From positions 1-59,482 of the forward strand of contig NZ_BBBI01000012.1 in the NCBI RefSeq assembly GCF_001315985.1: a stretch of DNA of 59,482 nucleotides. Direction: 5' to 3'. The notes beneath the pieces are model-generated. The model ran no database searches and had not been told where the DNA came from. It worked only from the letters and a program-made list of their open reading frames with translations. This document shows, in pieces, positions 1 to 9,552 of the stretch (positions are counted from its first letter, which is position 1; each line of letters opens with the position of its first letter). The DNA comes from Vulcanisaeta distributa JCM 11216 (lineage in GTDB: Archaea > Thermoproteota > Thermoprotei > Thermoproteales > Thermocladiaceae). The translations under genes and the position numbers were made by a program.

Positions 1-210
1 CCGCTGGTGCTGGGCTTTCTAACTATGCGTGGGATTTTCATCTTTACGCATTCATTGGCTTAGGAATAATTTGTGATTGTTTATGCAGAAGATTGTATAT
101 TGTTTTCTACTCCCTAGGTTTGGGTTTTTGTTCTGTGGGTTGTGGTTTTTGGCGTGTTGCCTTTGCTTGAGCCGGTGTCTTGGCTTGTTAGGCATTATCA
201 ACGTCATCTT

Positions 211-551
211 TTAATTTCGCCGTATTCCCTCCATGGCTTTCTTGGCGGTTGGTTTGTCTTGTCGCTGAGCTCGGTGGCTGGGGGGGACCAACCCATGGCC
301 ATCCCTCATGAATCCCTAAGCAACTCGATCATGTACCTCATGGTTTTGCTTAATGTTACCTCTTGTTCATCAACCTCATCACCGCATGCGTACCTAACCT
401 TGACGGTTTTTGGACTTTCACTCACTATTACGTAAGTGAGTTTGTACCTTGGTTTGAGTAGGTCATTGCTCATTGGCTTTACCTGCTTTATTACCTTGAC
501 TTCTTTATCGAGTACTTCGAGGTAATAGTCTCCTTCGCAATCCATGTTCAT
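211..551 (-). CDS. hypothetical protein (frameshifted)
   Basis: I do not recognise this protein. The frame from the ATG at 551 begins MNMDCEGDYYLEVLDKEV and runs to a stop near 306. A one-base shift close to 300 continues into a lysine- and arginine-rich tail (TAKKAMEGIRRN) ending at 211. The composition is soluble and charged with no membrane segment. A second ATG lies at 545. The opposite frame is hydrophobic and reads like a shadow. Nothing in the neighbourhood points to a role, except that a repeat-family (PaREP2b) gene lies divergently next to it. Confidence 0.35.
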
Positions 552-698
552 GCCCCCCCTCCACGTGGACCAAGGCTCCATTCAATTGCCTGCTTAAGCT
601 AGTTCAGCACTGGTTTGGCAGTGATTTATTAGTTTGGTTGTTAATTTAGGCTTATGGATGTTTCATGGCTCTTAACGGCTTAAGAATATGCTGGGGGT

Positions 699-2173
699 GT
701 GAAGGCCAAGGGCTCGAGGAGGCTTGAATGTGGCGATCCAGTCAATGAACCAAGGGTCGTAGAGGAAGCGATGAGGCTAATCAATGAGTTCATGAATAGA
801 GTCGAGAAGCACAGAAACGCGCTACTAAACGAATCAACAACGCCATTTGATGAGACAATCAAGGCGTTGACTGAATGGCTGCAAAAGATTGAGGAGAAAA
901 TTAAGGAAAGTAATGATGAAAACATAACCAACTTGAGGAAATCAATGCTTAAAGTCGGCAGAAAGATGCTGATGCTCGCAGAACAAGCCAGGGAAAAATG
1001 GCTTAAAGTCTATAAGCGAGAGCTAGAGGAGTTGATTGAGGAGCTGGGGGGGAGAGGTAAAGTGGCAATCATGATACGCGGTGACCCATTTAATAAGGAT
1101 AAGAGCTTCACAGCACACCTATACACGAAGAACTTGACAATTGAGGTAAGTAGGGTTGCTAGGTCAGGTGGTGTGACAATAACAATGAACTTAACTGGCC
1201 TCAGGGGGGGCTTTCACATCGTTACGCCCAAGCTGTTCAGTGATGGCAAGTTGAGGGCAATGCAACGTGGATTGTTGTTGACTGATGGTTCAATTGATAA
1301 TAAGGGTTACCCGGAGATGGGTACTAACCAGCTTTGGCAATCCGTGGCTTGGTTAATTGCTTGGCCTGGAAGAAACAGCATGAACATAAGTAGTGTGGGC
1401 ATTAATGACCAAGTAAGCATTACGTGGTATTTAAAGGCTATCAGCCATAAGGGTGTAATTAGGAGTAAGGCTATGGCTGCCGAGGAGGTTAGTGAATTAG
1501 GTAATGAGGAGTTCCCGCTATTCCTACTATTCGCAATCTTAGGCGATGGTAGTGTGGATATTGGGAAGAAAAGGAGGATCACTCTTACAATGGGTGGGGG
1601 GGTGAAGCATGATTTGTGGGGGGGCAGCATAATCGAGAGGTTGAGGAGCCTCGGGTTCAGGAAGAAGGATGAGAGGTATGAAGTAACGTACGTGGTTTGG
1701 GCTTCGAAGGCTGTTGAGATAGCCAGGAAAATGCTTGATAATCACTCAATCAAGGCTTTGATTGAGGACTTGAGCACCTTGTTAGATGCGGATAAGCTTA
1801 GGCGATTAATTACGCTAGCGAACATGAGGGTTAAGCCAAAGGGTAGATCGTCGATTGAGGTCGCCGGCATCAAGATGACTGTATATGCGAATCGAGATGG
1901 TTACGTGGAGTTGAGGATTAGCCGCAGTAATTATAACGACGCCGTGGAGATTTTAATGAAGTTGAAGAGCGCAGGTTATGAGGAGATTGAGCTAAGGAGG
2001 TGGGTAGTAGGTATGCAGTCTACATGGGCATGGATGCAATAAGGAAATATCCCGAACTCGTCAGCGAGGTATGTGAAGTATTAAAGAGGATGCATGAGGA
2101 AGCAGTAAATGAGGACAACACAGAGAGGGCTTGGTCAATAGCCAAGGCGATGGCGAATCTAGGCTGTCAATAA
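699..2173 (+). CDS. PaREP2b-family protein
   Basis: This resembles the PaREP2b family, known from Pyrobaculum aerophilum and other Thermoproteales as multi-copy proteins of unknown function. What can be seen is an N-terminal helical, probably coiled-coil part (about residues 20-120), then the family-like segments RAMQRGLLLTDGSID and MGTNQLWQSVAWL, and a second LGDGSVD segment. The paired xxDG(S/F) motifs recall LAGLIDADG folds, but catalysis is not shown. The first frame stops at 2042. Adding one G near 2011 (GG to GGG) reads on through YAVYMGMDAIRKYPELV to 2173. The start is GTG at 699. Several runs of seven G lie inside the gene and probably each add one residue. Family assignment is from memory of the motifs. 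Confidence 0.6.
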
Positions 2174-2273
2174 CCCCCCCGCCCAGGGCCCACGGGCACA
2201 ATAAATCATCATTCCCCCCCACCTAAACTGGGTAATTCTCCGTATCATGATTGCACTGTTAACATTTAAAGGT

Positions 2274-2415
2274 TTACGTGTAGTCCCCCCCAGTCAATAA
2301 TTCATCAATATTAACATTAACCTCAGGCCCTAGCGGGACGTCTTTACCCTCTGAATAAAGTTTGAGTGCAGTTACTGGGCCGCTATTAACCTCGTTATCA
2401 CGATATAACCTCCAT
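2274..2415 (-). CDS. possible small protein, partial or broken
   Basis: The reverse strand holds a short open stretch reading RDNEVNSGPVTALKLYSEG, then KDVPLGPEVNVNIDELLT, ending at a TAA at 2274. It has normal coding composition, but its 5' part is interrupted near 2415, so no start can be fixed. It lies between the PaREP2b gene and the next plus-strand gene. I do not recognise a family; size and place would suit a small antitoxin-like protein, but nothing proves that. Confidence 0.25.
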
Positions 2416-2431
2416 AAGGGCTAGGGACACA

Positions 2432-2757
2432 ATGACTGAGACGTACCGTACCTTGAGCATGATAAATTGATTACGAGGGTTAAGAGGGGGGGCTTTATAC
2501 TCAAGAGGGAGGCCTTTGACTTAACGCCAACAGGCCTTGAGGAGGCCCAAAAGGCCTATGAGAAGCTGAAAAGTCTATCAGAAAGAATAATCAGCCAAAT
2601 AAATAACATGAGTGATGAGGAGCTTGAGGATGTACTTAACCAATACGTTTCGATAATGCCACTAATAATACTCCTAAATCTAATACCGCTCGAACTATTG
2701 ATGTTAATGGGCCTTGACATGTTGCTGATAGGGCCAGTAATAATTCACGGCCATTAA
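2432..2757 (+). CDS. small winged-helix-like protein with hydrophobic tail
   Basis: The ATG at 2432 opens MTETYRTLSM. A one-base deletion near 2461 (GG to G) then joins it to DKLITRVKRG, FILKREAFDLTPTGLEEAQ and a helical segment with SDEELEDVLNQYV. The C-terminus is strongly hydrophobic (LIILLNLIPLELLMLMGL), suggesting one membrane-bound helix. The pattern of a basic wing followed by LTPTGLEEA is typical of PadR/MarR-type winged helices, so a small membrane-tethered regulator is possible. It converges on the exchanger gene and overlaps its end by about 4 bases. Confidence 0.4.
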
Positions 2758-3759
2758 ATACCATGCATTAAAATGAGTATGTAGATTATATAACCAAGAA
2801 GCCCAATCACCGCCACGTCCCAGGTAAGCCTCCCCTTAACGACATGGTAAAGCATTACGGAGGATACGGCCTCAACCACGATAACACTAATTAAAGCCTC
2901 AATATCCAAAGACCACCTAGTGACGATCAAGGCTATGGCTGGGTACACGGTTGAGTAAAGAACCTTCTCGCCAATTAATGCGGCAATAGCCATTGTATCG
3001 CGCCCCCCTCAAGGTCCATATCGCCGCGGTTATTGTCTCGGGCAGTACCGTAGCCGTAGGCACGATTATTATCGATAAACCCATTACATTAAGCATGAGA
3101 CTACGTGATAGGTCGATTATTCCCTCAACCATAACCCTAGAACCCACAAATAGCAGAGCTATGGAAATAGCAAGCTGAGTTGTGAGCAAGAGCTGTTCTC
3201 CAGGCCTTGATGTTCTAATGATCCTGAGCATGTAAAGTCCCTCGTAATCCTCAATAGCCAAGCCCTGCCTAACCCTCATTACATAAATATATAATAGGTA
3301 AATCACAAGTAGAAGAACCGCTATTACTAACCTAACCTGGGGGGGTGAATTCATGAAAGCTGGTAGGAGAACCGTAGGGAAAAACGCTACGACCACAATG
3401 AATGGCGCCACCAATACCCTATCAACCTCGAGAACCATGTCACTCCTGTAGTGCAGGTAAAACCCGATGATGGCGATAACAAAGATTATTGGGTATATTA
3501 TAGTAGATACCACAAAGGGTTCCCCCAATTACCGTACCCACGGCAACATCCTCACCAGAGACATTACCATAAAGCAGAAGGGCAACTAGAAACACCACAA
3601 GCTCAGGGAAGGATGTTAGAATTGGTGATAATACTGCACCAACGAAGGAAGCACCAACCTATACCTGGAACTTACGTACTCCATGGTATTGGTAAAGAAC
3701 CAACTGCCAATAAGCACAGAAATAAATCCTCCAATAATATCCAAAATAATTGTTAGCAC
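2754..3759 (-). CDS. sodium/calcium exchanger-family membrane protein (CaCA)
   Basis: Integral membrane antiporter of the CaCA type, expected to exchange a divalent cation against sodium or protons. The reading is in three pieces that join by small indels near 3627 (GG for GGG), 3520 (G5 for G4) and 3010 (G6 for G5). Two matching repeats can be seen: [18 protein letters not shown] followed by GTVIGEP, and [20 protein letters not shown] followed by [15 protein letters not shown]. Both are the acidic S/T-x-P-E repeats of the family with its G-x-x-x-G-E turn. About ten hydrophobic segments, about 335 residues. The GTG at 3759 is chosen because the frame above it overlaps the divergent superoxide dismutase gene. 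Confidence 0.7.
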
Positions 3760-3793
3760 CCCACTATCCCAAATTAAAATAATGCAAAAACAA

Positions 3794-3803
3794 CATTTAA
3801 TAA
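3794..3803 (+). promoter_or_regulatory. TATA box of superoxide dismutase, in a 67-base divergent promoter
   Basis: CATTTAATAA is centred about 28 bases before the ATG at 3827, the spacing expected for a leaderless archaeal transcript. The same short gap must carry the promoter of the divergent exchanger gene, so the two may be co-regulated. Confidence 0.5.
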
Positions 3804-3826
3804 GCCCAATCCTAACAAGGTCTTTG

Positions 3827-4461
3827 ATGAGTCTTCCCGCAACACTCTTCAAAAGATACGAACTACCACCACTACCATATTCAATAAATGCCCTTGAACC
3901 CCCCCACATAAGTGGTCAGGTAATTGACGTGCACTATAACGGGCATCACAAGGCTACGTAAACGGTGCCAACGCAACCATAGAGAGGCTCGAGAAGATCG
4001 TTAAGGGGGGGGAGGTAACGAGCTATGACATACAGGGACTACTAAGAAACCTATTCTTCAATATAAATGGTCACAAACTCCACACCCTATACTGGCACTC
4101 AATGGCACCACCAGGAAAGGGTGGAGGAACACCAGGCGGCTACCTCGGCGACCTAATAAAGAAACAATTCGGGAGTTTCGACAAGTTCAAGGCACTCTTC
4201 ACGGAGACCATGAGGTCACTACCCGGCTGTGGATGGACCGTACTATACTACGACCCAGAAACCGGAAACCTAGAATTCACAACCTTCGAAAACCACTACA
4301 ACCAACACATCGCAGAACTACCAGTTATACTGATAGTCGACGAATTCGAACATGCGTATTACCTCCAATACAAGAATAATAGGAATGGCTACATAGACGC
4401 CATTTGGAACGTATTGAATTGGGAGGAGGCAGAGAATAGACTTAGGAAATACATAAAGTAA
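3827..4461 (+). CDS. sod: superoxide dismutase (Fe/Mn)
   Basis: Dismutates superoxide in the cytoplasm. The protein shows [44 protein letters not shown] and the C-terminal [13 protein letters not shown], which supply the metal ligands (His, His, Asp, His). The usual DVWEH reads DEFEH here. Length about 210 residues is normal for crenarchaeal enzymes. One T is missing near 3953 (HHKAT should read HHKAYVNGAN). The C7 run at 3899-3905 gives LEPPHIS where relatives have LEP followed directly by an aromatic residue or His and then IS, an inserted proline. The G8 run near 4005 similarly adds a glycine. Divergent from the exchanger. Confidence 0.93.
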
Positions 4462-4543
4462 TTCAGTAATAATTAATTCCTAATGACTTTAAAATCAAGT
4501 TATTTTTCAATTTCTTATTTTTCAATTTCCAATTTCTTCAAAA

Positions 4544-5452
4544 TCACGCCCTACCAATCCATATGGCATTGACTATTATTGCCGATGCAAGCATGCTCGT
4601 CACATCATTAACATCAAAGGGCGGGGGTCACCTCAACAACATCAAAAACCCTAGGCCTTAACCTAACACCTAATTCACGGATAAGCCTAATTACCTCCCT
4701 CGACGTGAAGCCACCCGGTGACGGACTATTGACACCAGGCGCAAAGGCCGGGTCGACAACATCGAGATTAATGCTTATGTGAACAGTCCTATTGCCAACA
4801 TTATTCATGACCTCGTTAATCACGGCATCAACGCCCATGGAATCGACCTGGTCAATGGTATATACATTAACGCCCAATTTCCTAGCCTCACTAAATAAGT
4901 AAGGCGCATTTGAGTGCGCCCTAACACCGATTATGGCTATGTAGGCATTAGGATCAACATCCCTAATCCACCTAATTACTTGCCCACTGGTTAAACCCTC
5001 AGTAACAACCCTAACATCAGGGTGGGCATCAAGCAGTACATATGCCAACCCACCATTAACCGCCCTCCTCAAACCCCCCCTAAACGTGGCGTAGGATGAT
5101 GTGCTATCACCACCAATCACAATCAACTCCTTAACGAGCCCCCCCAACGCCTCATTGACAGTCTCCTCAACCCTACGCCAAGTCTCATTATGATCACCAA
5201 CAACCACATCAACATCGCCAAGGTCAATAATCGAAACATCCCTAAAGATGTAGGGCGAGGAGTAAAGCCAGGACCTAATCCTGGCAGGGGCAAGCTAGAG
5301 CCAGGTCTTGTACCCACCGCCCCCCCATCCCAGGGAATACCGAGAATACCGACATCGCCATTTACCCAGCCCCCCCTCTTCACGACCTCGCCAACCCTAA
5401 CATCGCCAGGATCCTTAATGAACTTATACATGGACTCCCTAACAAACCGCAT
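4544..5452 (-). CDS. arginase-family ureohydrolase (agmatinase or formimidoylglutamase)
   Basis: Binuclear manganese hydrolase of the arginase fold. Visible are GILGIPWDG, GTRPGSS, the metal-binding VIGGDST, YVLLDAHPDVR (DAHxD) and HISINLDVVDPAFAPGVNSPSPGG (ending SINLDVVDPAFAP and GVNSPSPGG), then VFDVVEVTPPFD. That order identifies the family; agmatinase is the usual crenarchaeal member. Because a urocanate hydratase lies about 4 kb away, formimidoylglutamase of histidine breakdown is a fair alternative. Two errors break it: one base lost near 5290, and a G5 run at 4623-4627 where G4 is needed; the tail then continues DVNDVTSMLASAIIV to 4544. The ATG at 5452 has a TATA-like TTTTAATAC about 27 bases upstream. 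Confidence 0.75.
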
Positions 5453-5499
5453 ACAAAAATCAAGCAATGCCAATAGTATTAAAAGCACTACATCACGAA

Positions 5500-5913
5500 C
5501 TAAACCCCCCCAAGAACCTCAACACCCACCCTCTTAGCCCTCCTCCTTAATTCCTCATCAAACGTGAATAAAGGCTTACCAAGTACATACGCAGTTCCAA
5601 GTATCACCAGGTCATTAAAACTACCAAGCCCCCCCCAGCCAGCATCCCGCATTATACGCAATACCCATTTAACAATGTCATTATCACATACTAAAACCAC
5701 CTTCCTATAGTTAATTAGGTTACTTAAGATATCAATAGCACGATCCCTCGGCACATTAACGGACCTAAAAAACCAAGCCAACTCATAAATAACAATGTGA
5801 GGTAGGAACCACTTATTCAAGTTGTTTAAAATCTCAACAGCCCTAGCATGCTCCCTAGAATCCTCAACTATGTAAAATATCAACGCATTAGTATCAATCA
5901 CTGCCTCCGACAT
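5500..5913 (-). CDS. vapC: VapC-type PIN-domain ribonuclease toxin
   Basis: PIN-domain endoribonuclease of a type II toxin-antitoxin pair. The acidic residues of the active site are all present: D7 in VIDTNAL, E44 in IYELAWF, D101 in FNDLVIL and D119 in FTFDEEL. Length of 137 residues is usual. The start at 5913 lies 20 bases inside the antitoxin gene, the typical coupled arrangement. A run of eight C near 5629 gives GWGGLGSF and probably adds one glycine without breaking the frame. Confidence 0.85.
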   Translation of the reverse strand: MSEAVIDTNALIFYIVEDSREHARAVEILNNLNKWFLPHIVIYELAWFFRSVNVPRDRAIDILSNLINYRKVVLVCDNDIVKWVLRIMRDAGWGGLGSFNDLVILGTAYVLGKPLFTFDEELRRRAKRVGVEVLGGV

Positions 5914-6132
5914 TCTTCATCAATCCCTCCTCAATGAGCTTGTTAATATCATCAATCGTTAAATCCCTACCCAACCTAATCATTGGTATTTCCTGAACAA
6001 CCTTCCTAAGAATAATACGATCACCATCAACCTCAACACTCAACAAATCACCAACCTAATACCAAGCCTCTCCCTGACACTAGCGGGTATCGTAACTTGA
6101 AAATTCCTAGTAACCTTAACCAAGGTTTTCAC
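5894..6132 (-). CDS. vapB: AbrB/SpoVT-family antitoxin
   Basis: Swapped-hairpin DNA-binding antitoxin. It reads MKTLVKVTRNFQVTIPASVR then ERLGI, the classic AbrB opening (x-V-T-I-P-x-x-V-R-x-x-L-G-I). A one-base loss (GG for GGG near 6054) then restores VGDLLSVEVDGDRIILRK and a helical C-terminus ending at 5894, overlapping vapC. The start is GTG at 6132 with a TATA-like TTTTTATAG about 25 bases upstream, so the pair is probably autoregulated from its own promoter. About 79 residues. Confidence 0.75.
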
Positions 6133-6377
6133 AATAAACTAAATAATTACTTCTATAAAAATATTTCTACTAAGTTAAAATAAATAAAGCTCAAGAATAT
6201 TTCCGAATATTCTTAACTTCCTTACAGTTAATTTATATTTATTATTATAATTCTAAGAATTTTTATCAATAATTTAATCAACCTAGTTATAATTTTTAAA
6301 TATTATTCTACGCATAAATATTATAAGTAAGTGCAACAAGTCTTATTTTTGACATTTACGAATAGGCCTCGATAAAT
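6133..6377. other. AT-rich intergenic region
   Basis: About 245 bases, strikingly AT-rich compared with the rest of the window, between the divergent antitoxin and the YeiH-type gene. It contains several TATA-like stretches on both strands but no open frame or RNA structure I can defend. It must hold the promoters of both neighbours. Confidence 0.5.
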
Positions 6378-7865
6378 ATGGCGACCCAGGCAACGGCAAA
6401 GATCGATTGGTCACCACTATGGAAGAAGGAGGATTGGTGGGCGCTGTGGATTGGCCTCCTTATATTCTTTCTATCACTACCTGGTTATTATGGCATCTAC
6501 CTCCTTGGTTGGGTACCAGAGTCTCAGCGCCATGGCTGGACCCATCAAAAAGTATTATAATTGTTGGACAGGCATTAACAATGACCAAGGCATATCCGGC
6601 TTAAGCCCGTTACTTAGTGTTCTCTTTCTCTACTTATTCCTATTAGTAATTTTAACATTCGCGGCGTGGTTAATGGGTCATAACGTCAAGAGGTTTATGG
6701 CAGGCTTCACAATAATGTTCATACTAACCTTTGGTTTCTGGTGGCTCTTTGGATACGCGTATTTCAATGCCACGCCCGATCAATACACGAAGCTTCACAT
6801 TACCTGGTCAATACCCGTGGGAGCAGACGGCATATTAATCTACCTACTACTCGTGGGCCTATTCATATCCAATGTAATATTTTACAAGAAACTACCAGCA
6901 GTCCTGGAGACTGGGGCCAGGACTGAGTGGTATATAAAGACTGCCATAGTCCTCCTGGGAGCCTTAGTCGGTGCTTCATCGTTAAGGTACATATCATTAG
7001 CCGTTGGTCTCGTCGAGAGATCACTGATCGCCATCATCGCTGCTTACCTAATTTACTGGCCAATCTCATACCTAGTATCCCATAAGGTGTTTAAATTAGA
7101 TAATAAGTGGGCAGCGACACTTGCATCGGGCGTTAGTATATGCGGTGTATCGGCGGCCATAGCCACAGCCGCTGCAATAGGAGCTCCATCGGTAGTGCCG
7201 GCCACCGTGGCGTCAATAATTGTGCTATTCGCAGCGGTGGAGCTGGTGATACTGCCATTCGTGGCTGCTACGTTCCTAAAGTGGGCGCCATACGCGGCCG
7301 GTGCCTGGATGGGCTATCCGTTAAGACCGATGGTGCGGCTGCGGCAAGCGGTGCCTTGGCTGATGCCCTAATCAGCGCCCAGCCGGGTCTCGCCGTTTAT
7401 AAGACATGGGTATTAACAACGGCGGTCATGAGTAAGGTGTTCATTGATATTTGGATTGGTCTATGGGCATTCATATTAGCCGTAATATGGGTGACCAAAG
7501 TTGAAAGAAGACCTGGAGAAAGAGTCCCCCCCATGATCCAGATTTGGTTTAGGTTCCTAAAGTTCGTACTTGGCTACCTAGCCACGTGGTTAATACTATG
7601 GGGGGACATAGGCTTCGCCGTGGGCGCGGTCACGGCATCTAAGTTCATGACCGGCGGCATAACACCACAGACCGAGTTATTTAGGTACTTCTTCTTCGCC
7701 CTAACCTTCATGTCAATAGGGCTAACGACCAGGTTCAAGACGCTCGCTGAGATAAAGGCGGGGGGGCGTATGATAGCCGCTTACGTAGTATCACTAACAA
7801 TCATAATACTAATAGGATTAGCATTATCAATAGCCCTCTTCGCAGGCTTACCACCACCTAAATGA
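6378..7865 (+). CDS. YeiH/UPF0324 family putative sulfate exporter
   Basis: Polytopic inner-membrane transporter of the YeiH family, whose substrates are proposed to be sulfate or sulfonates. Family landmarks: SGVSICGVSAAIATAAAIGA, AAVELVILPFVA, KTDGAAAASGALADA, SKVFIDIWIGLWAF and FMSIGLTTRFKTL near the end. About 495 residues, ten or more membrane segments. Three one-base losses split it: CC for CCC near 6522 and near 6599, and GGG for GGGG near 7313. The joins give WVPRVSAPWLDPSK, AYPGLSPLLSV and GAWMGLSVKTDGA. Start ATG at 6378. It is followed within a few bases by a radical SAM gene, so the two probably share a transcript. Confidence 0.75.
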
Positions 7866-7869
7866 GGTG

Positions 7870-8952
7870 ATGAACAATAACGAACCTCAAAATTAAAACC
7901 AATTCTAATTCCCTCCCACAAATAGCGCAGATTGAGGTATCAACATCATGTAATGCATCATGCATTTACTGCCCAAGGACAATACTAAGGAGCGACTGGA
8001 TCTCAAGGCTCATGGACTTAGGGCTATACCGTAAAGTAATAAGGGAGTTACTAAGTATGGGATCTATAAACTACGTGCATTTACAGGGATGGGGGGGCGA
8101 ACCACTTCTACATCCAAACCTTATGGATATGATCAACGAGATTCAGGGAAAGGTGGACTTCGGTCTCACAACAAATGGACTATTATTGAATGAGCATTAT
8201 TCAAGTAAGTTAATCTCACTGGGAATTAACGTCATAGCCATAACCTTCGCAGGGGGGGCTGAACCATCAACACACAACGCCATAAGGGTTGGCTGCGACT
8301 TTGGTACTCTCGTTAAAAACGTAGGAGAGCTCATTAAGATTAGGGAAAGATTAAGGAACAGTACTAAGGTGATTGCGAGTTACATCGCATTATCTATGAA
8401 TATTCATGAATTACCTGATTTCATCGAGCTATGCCATAAATTAGGAATTGATGAGGTGATTATTGATAATCTATCGTACGTATTAAATGAGGGTATGTTT
8501 ACATGGAGAACCTTTACGAACCCCTTTGAACGAGAACCACAAACCTTCAAACGCATAATAAACATCACGCTAAAGAAAGCTAAGGAGCTAGGCATTAGGG
8601 TATTCGCCTACCCACTGAGTTGCTGGGAGCTCGTTGAATGTCCAGAAAGACCCACTGAGACCATATTCATAAACGTCAATGGCGACGTCTCACCATGCGT
8701 CTTCCTGAATCTACCAGTCAGGGGGGCAACGATATACCACGGTGTTTTATGGGTAGGTGCTTCAAAACGAAGAAGGTGATTTTTGGAAATATAAATAATG
8801 AAGGCATTATTGGTATATGGAATAGTAAGGATTATAGGGATTTTAGGTCTAAATTCATTAGAAGGAGATCCCAGGGACTTACTGTGAACTATAATATCGA
8901 TCTAATGCCACCGAGTCAATGCATCACGTGTTATAGACTATACGGTATTTAA
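7870..8952 (+). CDS. radical SAM protein with SPASM-like C-terminus
   Basis: Iron-sulfur enzyme using S-adenosylmethionine radicals. The cluster motif is CNASCIYC (CxxxCxxC) within STSCNASCIYCPRTILR, followed by LQGWGGEPLLHP, a GGEP motif. The C-terminus has further cysteines (SPCVF, PRCFMGRCF, SQCITCYRL) like SPASM auxiliary-cluster domains. The G6 run at 8721-8726 breaks the frame; one G more or two fewer gives PVRGNDIPRC. The 5' end is uncertain: the ATG at 7870 is out of frame by one base with the main frame, which is open from about 7874. Such proteins often mature peptides or cofactors; the substrate cannot be inferred. Confidence 0.75.
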
Positions 8953-8956
8953 CGCA

Positions 8957-9443
8957 TTACCAATACTGCGGTTTATAACTCCTCCTGACCTTACCGTTGG
9001 GATCACCACCAATTCTCCAAACACCATTCCTAAAATCCTCAACAATAATGCCCAGGGAACCAGCAAGATAATCACTTATCAAGACCTCACGCTCAACATC
9101 GGAAACAACTGCGTCAGAAAGTATGGGTGACGTTTCATAGCCATCCTCAAGTATTGACACGTAAATCGACGAAGGCAGCATATACAGCCTAGTTGGGCCG
9201 ACCACAGTACCGAATAAAATAACTAGATCCTACACTCAACCAAGACCTTATCCCACAACCCAAGGCGCCTGGCCAAATTCACCGGTAACAATATCTGCGG
9301 TGTATCACTTTCAAAACCATTATTAACCAGGGCTATCACGACCTCCTCCCTCCCTCGTCCTCAGCCTTACCCGAATCCTCACCGCCAAGTTCGATCACCC
9401 ATGGATGCTTATAGGCAGGGTAAAACCTACCAATCCTATTCAC
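8957..9443 (-). CDS. retropepsin-like (clan AA) protein, catalytic Asp missing
   Basis: Resembles the small archaeal aspartic-protease-fold proteins of clan AA. The start is GTG at 9443 (MNRIGRFYPAYKHPWVIELG). Small shifts near 9345 and 9225 join EEVVIALVNNGFESDTPQ, LLPVNLARRLGLWDKV and VGPTRLYMLPSSIYVSILED. Where active members carry LVDTGFE this has LVNNGFE, so the catalytic aspartate and threonine are both gone. The C-terminus matches its paralogue at 12656-13190 (LGIIVEDFRNGVWRI against LGIVIIDAGNGIWCF). Probably a non-enzymatic fold. It converges on the radical SAM gene. Confidence 0.55.
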
Positions 9444-9552
9444 AATAATTAATTTAGCAACCAAGTATTAAAAACCTGATTGACCAGTTCTATGTTTCAT
9501 CAATACGGAAAAACAAAAATACAACAAACTAATAACTCACACCTAGATCAAC

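Noticed and set aside
8721-8726. Programmed frameshifting at G runs
   Set aside because: Breaks occur at dozens of runs in unrelated genes, including strongly conserved ones, and in both directions. Recoding would not be that general; a data fault explains it more simply.
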